From positions 1-9,943 of the forward strand of contig JAADIA010000076.1 in assembly GCA_013151555.1 (NCBI GenBank): DNA of 9,943 nucleotides, written 5' to 3'. Of this stretch, positions 5,442 to 9,943 are shown one piece after another. The DNA comes from Nitrospirota bacterium. Lineage in GTDB: Bacteria; NPL-UPA2; JAADIA01. Numbering within the stretch: position 1 is the stretch's first letter; each line of letters opens with the position of its first letter. The notes under the pieces are model-generated. The model had not been told where the DNA came from. It saw nothing but the letters and a program-made list of their open reading frames with translations, and searched no databases. The translations under genes were made by a program, and so were the position numbers.

Positions 5442-5463
5442 AAATCTGTGAAATCTTGTGGTT
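5435..5463 (-). repeat. Right inverted repeat around the GxxExxY remnant
   Basis: The arm reads CTTGTGAAAATCTGTG followed by AAATCTTGTGGTT, a decayed inverted copy of 5166-5195. It overlaps the last codons of the GxxExxY remnant and ends 30 bases before mutS, so the pair defines a segment of about 298 bases. Confidence 0.65.
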
Positions 5464-5493
5464 AAGCTTTTTCCCGGGAGGATGAGGTAAGAC

Positions 5494-8100
5494 GTGCCTG
5501 AACTTACTCCTATGATCCGGCAGTATTTGGGGATAAAGAAGAAGCATGAGGATGCTATTCTTCTTTATCGTCTGGGGGATTTCTATGAGATGTTTTTTGA
5601 GGATGCCAAGGTGGCTTCTAAGATTCTCCAGATTACCCTTACTTCCCGGGGCGGGGGAAAGGGCCGGAAAATTCCTATGTGCGGGGTGCCTTACCATGCG
5701 GTGGATAATTATATCTCCCGTTTGGTAAAGGCGGGGCACCGGGTGGCTATCTGTGAACAGGTAGAGGATGCGGCTCTGGCCAAGGGCATTGTGAAGAGGG
5801 AGACGGTGCGCCTGATTACTCCGGGAACAGCTCTCAGCGATAATTTGTTGGAGGAGCGGAAGAATAATTTTCTCGTGGCTCTTAACAAAGAGAAGGAGAT
5901 AGTAGGACTTTCTTTGATTGACCTCTCCACGGGAGAGTTTAAGGTTACCCAGTTAAAGGACGGGGAGGAGTTGTCCAATGAGCTTACCCGTCTTAATCCC
6001 AGCGAATGTCTTCTTCCGGAAGGGTTAAAGAAAGAAGAGGAGTTTCTGAAGAGGATAAATAAAGAAGGTGAAATGCTTATTACCGAGCGGGAGGATTTCA
6101 CTTTTGATGCGGAGACGGCTTACCGCACTCTTACCAGACATTTTCACACCCATTCCCTGGAAGGGTTCGGGTGTGAAAGCTTGCCGCTGGCTCTGGGGGC
6201 GGCGGGGGCTATCCTTGACTACCTTCAGGAAACGCAAAAGACGGCTCTTTCCCATATTGTGAAACTGACGGCTTATTCGACTTCGGAATTTATGGTTCTG
6301 GACCGGGTTACCCAACGCAATTTAGAGTTGATTCATACCCTGGCAGGGACAAAGGGGGGCAGTTTATTATCGGTGCTGGATGATACGGTTACTTCTATGG
6401 GAGGGAGGAAACTGCGGAACTGGATGCAGCAACCGCTTCTAAAGACGGAGAAGATAAGGGAACGGCAGGAAGCGGTGGAAGAATTTTTCCAGCAGCTTTC
6501 CCAGCGGCGGGAGTTGCGCCGGCTACTTAAGGACCTGCCTGACCTGGAACGTCTTTCCAGCCGGGCCAGTTGCGGATTGGCTCATGCTCAGGACCTGGTT
6601 GCCTTGAGCCGGGCTCTCCGGATTATCCCGCAAGTAAAGGAGGAAATATCTTCAGGCAAGTCCCGATTGGTCAAAGAGTTAAATGCTAATTTAGAGAATC
6701 TACATGAACTGGCCGATGGCATCTCTCGGGCTCTTGTCTCTGAGCCTCCTTTCTCTCTGCGGGAGGGGGGACTAATCCGGGACGGATATGCGGAAGAATT
6801 GGACGAGTTACGGAAGGTGCGCCGGGGTGGGAAGGAATGGATTGCTCAGCTTCAGACCCGGGAGAAGGAAAGGACTAAAATCAGCTCCCTAAAGGTCGGG
6901 TTCACCCGGGTATTCGGCTATTATATTGAAGTAACTAAACCTAATCTGAAGCTTGTCCCTCCTGATTATATTCGCAAACAGACACTGGTTAATGCCGAGA
7001 GGTTTATCACTCCCGCGCTTAAGGAATACGAAGCGCAGGTGCTTGGGGCGGAGGAAAGAATCAAGGAGCTGGAGTATAAAATCTTTCTGGAGCTCCGGGA
7101 AAAGGTAGCCGGGGAAGCGGGAAGGGTACTGAAAGCGGCGGATATTCTTGCTACCCTGGATGTCCTCACCTGCCTGGCGGAAGTGGCGATGAGAAATAAT
7201 TATGTCCGGCCGGAAGTGCAGGAGAGCAAGGTTGTCTCTATTAAAGACGGGCGGCATCCGGTGTTGGAGAGAGTGCTGGAGGAGCCTTTTGTTCCTAATG
7301 ATACGCTTCTGGATAGCCGCGAGAATCAACTTATCATTATCACCGGGCCGAATATGGCCGGGAAGTCTACTTATATCCGCCAGGTTGCGCTTATTGTTTT
7401 AATGGCGCAGATGGGAAGTTTTGTCCCGGCCCGGGAAGCGGTTCTGGGAACGGTGGATAGAATCTTCACCCGGGTGGGGGCTGCGGATGAGCTTTCCCGG
7501 GGGATGAGCACTTTTATGATGGAGATGAATGAGACGGCCAACATCCTTAATAATGCTACTTCCCGGAGTCTTATTATCCTGGATGAGATCGGGCGGGGGA
7601 CAAGCACTTTTGATGGGATAAGTATTGCCTGGGCGGTAGCTGAGTATATTCATAATCATCCGGGCCTGGGTGCTAAAACTCTTTTTGCTACCCATTATCA
7701 TGAACTGACGGAGTTGGCCTTGACTTTGCCCCGGGTGAAGAATTATAATATTGCTGTCCGGGAATGGAATGAGGAGGTTATTTTCCTCAGGAAGGTAGTG
7801 GAGGGGGGAAGCGACAGGAGTTATGGTATTCATGTGGCCCGCTTGGCGGGGCTTCCCCGGGAGGTTATCGAACGGGCCAAGGATATTCTTGCCAACCTGG
7901 AGAAGGAAGCTTTCACGGAGAACGGGCAGCCGAGGTTGGCGGTTTCTCCCGGGAAGCCGGAGGAGAAGCCGGCGCAACTGAGTCTTTTTGAAACTCCGGC
8001 CCATCCCTTGATAGAGGAAATTAAGGAATTGGATATTGATGACCTTTCTCCCCGGGAGGCGTTGGAGAAGTTGTATGAGTTGAAGAAGAAGGTGAAGTAG
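5494..8100 (+). CDS. mutS: DNA mismatch repair protein MutS
   Basis: An 868-residue, full-length MutS that recognises base mismatches and small loops and signals repair as an ATP-driven dimer clamp. The N-terminal domain has the mismatch-stacking Phe-x-Glu motif F30-Y31-E32 in LGDFYEMFFEDA. Connector, lever and clamp regions follow, including SVLDDTVTSMGGRKLRNW. The ATPase has Walker A GPNMAGKST (residues 618-626), Walker B LIILDEIGRGTSTFDG with D697-E698, and the ATHYHELT segment. The C-terminus has QLSLFE and a terminal helical dimerisation motif ending ALEKLYELKKKVK. The start is GTG 5494, with GAGGT 5 bases upstream. The 546-base gap from miaB is filled by repeats and the GxxExxY remnant, so the two genes were probably closer before. 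No mutL is in the window. Confidence 0.97.
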   Translation: MPELTPMIRQYLGIKKKHEDAILLYRLGDFYEMFFEDAKVASKILQITLTSRGGGKGRKIPMCGVPYHAVDNYISRLVKAGHRVAICEQVEDAALAKGIVKRETVRLITPGTALSDNLLEERKNNFLVALNKEKEIVGLSLIDLSTGEFKVTQLKDGEELSNELTRLNPSECLLPEGLKKEEEFLKRINKEGEMLITEREDFTFDAETAYRTLTRHFHTHSLEGFGCESLPLALGAAGAILDYLQETQKTALSHIVKLTAYSTSEFMVLDRVTQRNLELIHTLAGTKGGSLLSVLDDTVTSMGGRKLRNWMQQPLLKTEKIRERQEAVEEFFQQLSQRRELRRLLKDLPDLERLSSRASCGLAHAQDLVALSRALRIIPQVKEEISSGKSRLVKELNANLENLHELADGISRALVSEPPFSLREGGLIRDGYAEELDELRKVRRGGKEWIAQLQTREKERTKISSLKVGFTRVFGYYIEVTKPNLKLVPPDYIRKQTLVNAERFITPALKEYEAQVLGAEERIKELEYKIFLELREKVAGEAGRVLKAADILATLDVLTCLAEVAMRNNYVRPEVQESKVVSIKDGRHPVLERVLEEPFVPNDTLLDSRENQLIIITGPNMAGKSTYIRQVALIVLMAQMGSFVPAREAVLGTVDRIFTRVGAADELSRGMSTFMMEMNETANILNNATSRSLIILDEIGRGTSTFDGISIAWAVAEYIHNHPGLGAKTLFATHYHELTELALTLPRVKNYNIAVREWNEEVIFLRKVVEGGSDRSYGIHVARLAGLPREVIERAKDILANLEKEAFTENGQPRLAVSPGKPEEKPAQLSLFETPAHPLIEEIKELDIDDLSPREALEKLYELKKKVK

Positions 8101-8102
8101 TT

Positions 8103-8217
8103 GGTCGCCTGCTGACGGGGTCTCACTTGCTTGGCTTTCTTATTCCTCGTCCGCCACACTACTTGGCGGACTGCGGCATAACCGCTCTGCGCTCGCAAGA
8201 CCCTCTTGCCGGCGACC
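8103..8217. repeat. Hairpin-rich spacer between mutS and the DJ-1 gene
   Basis: Nested inverted repeats are visible: GGTCGCC (8103-8109) with GGCGACC (8211-8217); GGGTCT (8118-8123) with AGACCC (8198-8203); GTCCGCC (8149-8155) with GGCGGAC (8165-8171, loop 9); and GCGG/CCGC (8173-8176 and 8182-8185). The inner TCCGCC/GGCGGA arms resemble the REP-like palindrome at 3300 and 9901, and CTCACTTGCTT here recurs at the right edge of the window. I see no gene in 8101-8319 and no T-run that would make a simple terminator; a folded RNA or decayed palindromic repeats are the options. Confidence 0.45.
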
Positions 8218-8319
8218 CAGGGAGTTGTGATAAGTGGGACGCTGCGCTCCTCATGCTTGTTCAAAAAGCCTTGCTACTTGAGAGAAGGGGGGAAAGATGT
8301 TGAAGGCCGAGGTGTGCTC

Positions 8320-8838
8320 ATGAAAATTTTGATGGTATTGGCTCATGACCGGTATCGGGATGAGGAATATGAAGAGCCGCGGAAGGTTTTTGAGGAGGAA
8401 GGGGTTGAGGTAACGGTAGCTTCTTCTGCGTTGGGAGAGGCGCAGGGGAAGTTGGGTGGCAAGGCCCCGGTGGATATTCTTCTTGATAAGGTTAAGGCAG
8501 AGGATTACGAGGCGGTCGTCTTTGTGGGTGGACCCGGTTCGGAGGAGTATTTCCATAATCCTCAGGCTTTATCTCTGGTTAAGGAGACCTTTGCTGCAGG
8601 CAAGGTAATCGCGGCTATCTGCATTGCTCCCGCTACCCTGGCCAACGCGGGGATTCTCAGGGGGAAGAGAGCGACGGCTTTCCCTTCGGTGGAGAAGGAC
8701 CTGAAAGCTCAGGGGGCAGATTATACCGGCAATCCCGTAGAGAGAGACGGGAGCATCATTACCGGCAATGGTCCGGAGGCGGCTACGGAGTTCGGGAAAA
8801 TGATTGTTGCTGCTTTACAAGACATGAAAAAAGTTTGA
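8320..8838 (+). CDS. DJ-1/PfpI family protein
   Basis: A 172-residue single-domain protein of the DJ-1/PfpI superfamily, whose members include intracellular proteases, deglycases and stress-response hydrolases. Visible marks are the opening MKILMVLAHDRYRDEEYEEP with the family Glu (E15 or E16), the strand VVFVGGPGSEEY, and the nucleophile elbow at C101 in AAICIAPATLANAGIL. The residue after the Cys is Ile rather than the common His, so the classic Cys-His pair is absent and activity is uncertain. The C-terminal region DGSIITGNGPEAATEFGKMI is standard. ATG 8320 is chosen because GAGGTG lies 5 bases upstream and the family normally starts at this strand. The frame is open back to a TTG at 8206, but those codons run through the hairpin-rich spacer and have no family match. 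Confidence 0.9.
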   Translation: MKILMVLAHDRYRDEEYEEPRKVFEEEGVEVTVASSALGEAQGKLGGKAPVDILLDKVKAEDYEAVVFVGGPGSEEYFHNPQALSLVKETFAAGKVIAAICIAPATLANAGILRGKRATAFPSVEKDLKAQGADYTGNPVERDGSIITGNGPEAATEFGKMIVAALQDMKKV

Positions 8839-8945
8839 CAGGATTAACGGGATAGACAAGGTAAAACAAACTAATAAATTGCCAATAAACTGTAAATCAT
8901 ATGTTGACTTAGCTTTTCCTTTCTGCTAAAGTTGAGGAGGTTGTA

Positions 8946-9254
8946 GTGCGGTTGCTTATAACTACCTGTACAGAGGATCAGGCAGAGGAAATAGCCGGGC
9001 ATTTGTTGAAGGAACGGTTGGTAGCCTGTGTAAATATTGTGGGACCGGTGAAGAGTAAGTATTGGTGGGAAGGGAAGATAGAGACTGAGAACGAATGTAT
9101 GTTATTTATGAAAACCAGGGATGAATTGGTTCCGTTAGCTGAGAAAAAAATTAAGGAAGTTCATCCCTATCAAGTTCCCGAAATTATATCTTTAGAGATA
9201 AAGGAGGGTAATCCTGAATATTTCGACTGGGTAGAGAAAGTAACAAAGCAATAA
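8946..9254 (+). CDS. cutA: CutA divalent-cation tolerance protein
   Basis: A 102-residue CutA1-type protein, expected to form a very stable ferredoxin-like trimer in the cytoplasm. It was historically linked to copper tolerance, though its precise role is unsettled. Motifs in order are ITTCTEDQAEEIAGHLLKE, LVACVNIVGPVKSKYWWEGK, the FMKTRDEL strand-helix and HPYQVPEIISLEI, all at normal spacing, and the length is normal. The GTG start at 8946 is fixed by GAGGAGG about 6 bases upstream. The 107-base spacer from the DJ-1 gene contains no obvious terminator and starts with a degenerate ACAGGATTAACGGGATAG stretch. Confidence 0.95.
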   Translation: MRLLITTCTEDQAEEIAGHLLKERLVACVNIVGPVKSKYWWEGKIETENECMLFMKTRDELVPLAEKKIKEVHPYQVPEIISLEIKEGNPEYFDWVEKVTKQ

Positions 9255-9281
9255 GAGCGGCGGTAGGGAAGGAACGAGACT

Positions 9282-9881
9282 ATGGCCAAGATGTGGACGA
9301 AGAAAGAGGAAGCTTTTCTAAAAAAGCATTACCGCAAGATGAGTAATGGAGAATTGGCCGAAAAATTTAGCGTTTCCCCGGAATCCATTCGAAAGAAAGA
9401 GAAAAGGTTGGGGCTTGTTCGGGAACATCCTCGTCGAAAGAAAGAGAAAGAAGTTGCTCGCCCAGCATTCAGGAAATGGACAAAGAAAGAAGAACTTTAT
9501 CTTCGGAAATACTATTTAAAGGAAACGAATGCCCAATTAGCTAAAAAATTTAAGACTACTTCTAAGGCTGTGGAAAAGAAACTCTGGCGAATGGGTTTGA
9601 AAAGGAAGAGTAAAAGTTCCCGGTTATCTGAAGAGGAAAGAAGAAAAAAAATAGGGGATTTTTTGCGAGAGAAATATCAACCCCTCACCGTTGAGAAGAA
9701 AGTGGATACATCTCGTTCCCGGGCTATAGCTCAGTTTGATCTGGCGATTAAACTCTATTATGCGAAGAAATACAAGCAGGCGGAGAAGGCTTTTAAAAAG
9801 ATAGGGAAGGAATTTTCTAATCTTGAGGACCTGGTCTATAAGGCGAAGCAGTATATTAAGTTTTGCCTTGAGAAGCGGTGA
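9282..9881 (+). CDS. Two Myb/SANT-like repeats plus TPR-like tail protein
   Basis: A 199-residue, very Lys-rich protein with an internal duplication. Repeat 1 (about 4-45) reads MWTKKEEAFLKKHYRKMSN, then GELAEKFSVSPESIRKKEKR and LGL. Repeat 2 (about 65-106) reads KWTKKEELYLRKYYLKETN, then AQLAKKFKTTSKAVEKKLWR and MGL. Each has the leading Trp (W5 and W66) and a helix-turn-helix like a Myb/SANT or homeodomain-like DNA-binding unit. A basic linker leads to residues about 147-190 (AIAQFDLAIKLYYAKKYKQA and AEKAFKKIG), which look like one or two TPR-type helical hairpins. There is no signal peptide or membrane segment. ATG 9282 has AAGGA about 8 bases upstream, 27 bases after cutA, so co-transcription is likely. 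It is probably a DNA-binding protein with a protein-contact tail; its targets are unknown. Confidence 0.65.
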   Translation: MAKMWTKKEEAFLKKHYRKMSNGELAEKFSVSPESIRKKEKRLGLVREHPRRKKEKEVARPAFRKWTKKEELYLRKYYLKETNAQLAKKFKTTSKAVEKKLWRMGLKRKSKSSRLSEEERRKKIGDFLREKYQPLTVEKKVDTSRSRAIAQFDLAIKLYYAKKYKQAEKAFKKIGKEFSNLEDLVYKAKQYIKFCLEKR

Positions 9882-9886
9882 TATTG

Positions 9887-9922
9887 ATTCGCACTTATTA
9901 TCCGCCTGAGGCGGACGATGTG
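9887..9922 (+). repeat. REP-like 36-base repeat, copy 2
   Basis: It matches 3285-3320 at 33 of 36 positions and has the palindrome TCCGCCTGAGGCGGA. It begins 6 bases after the stop of the last gene and continues into the window edge with CTCACTTGCTT, a string also found near 8121. Confidence 0.7.
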
Positions 9923-9943
9923 TTTACTCACTTGCTTAGACGA

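Noticed and set aside
8206-8319. TTG 8206 start giving the DJ-1 protein a 38-residue N-terminal extension
   Set aside because: The extension runs through hairpin-rich spacer, matches nothing in the family, and ATG 8320 has GAGGTG at the right distance.
8904-8932. TTGACT, 17 bases, TAAAGT as a cutA promoter
   Set aside because: Transcription would start near 8939, inside the GAGGAGG ribosome-binding site, leaving almost no leader; the -10 match is only 4 of 6.

Overview
All recognisable genes lie on the + strand. They form a bacterial chromosomal segment with two conserved housekeeping genes, miaB (tRNA methylthiolation) and mutS (mismatch repair), plus accessory genes and an unusual load of short repeats. 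The miaB-then-mutS order is familiar from other bacteria. Together with GTG/TTG starts, good Shine-Dalgarno sites, uneven base composition and many small repeats, it suggests an uncultivated, probably anaerobic bacterium, for example an Omnitrophota-like or other candidate-phylum genome. That placement is a weak inference from style; there is no marker gene such as rRNA here.

Layout. 2-385: 3' part of an A+T-rich gene with a GIY-YIG-like domain, entering from the left edge. 389-1987: secreted right-handed beta-helix protein, bracketed by an inverted pair of GGGACAG-containing repeats. 2034-2898: A+T-rich island with a promoter, a four-half-site operator at exact 17-base spacing, an AbiEi-type antitoxin/repressor gene, and an overlapping 31-codon ORF where the toxin would be expected. 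2957-3295: small UPF0213/YhbQ-type GIY-YIG protein. 3337-4947: miaB, carrying two extra in-frame pieces, a palindromic element near the N-terminus and a 7-residue tandem repeat inside the radical-SAM domain. 4948-5493: no intact gene; a duplicated ACACGAGATT repeat tract and a GxxExxY pseudogene broken by an out-of-frame deletion and bounded by inverted repeats. 5494-8100: mutS. 8101-8319: hairpin-rich spacer. 8320-8838: DJ-1/PfpI protein. 8946-9254: cutA. 9282-9881: protein with two Myb/SANT-like DNA-binding repeats and a TPR-like tail. A 36-base REP-like repeat occurs after the GIY-YIG gene and again at the right edge.

How it fits together. MiaB and MutS have all the catalytic motifs I looked for and should be functional. 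The AbiEi-like gene looks like a self-repressing regulator, since its operator overlaps its own -10 box, but it appears to have lost its toxin. The main theme is the spread of short repeats, which sit in spacers, coincide with start and stop codons, supply the first codons of the GxxExxY ORF, and are tolerated as translated inserts in miaB. I see no phage genes, intact transposase, CRISPR array, tRNA or rRNA.
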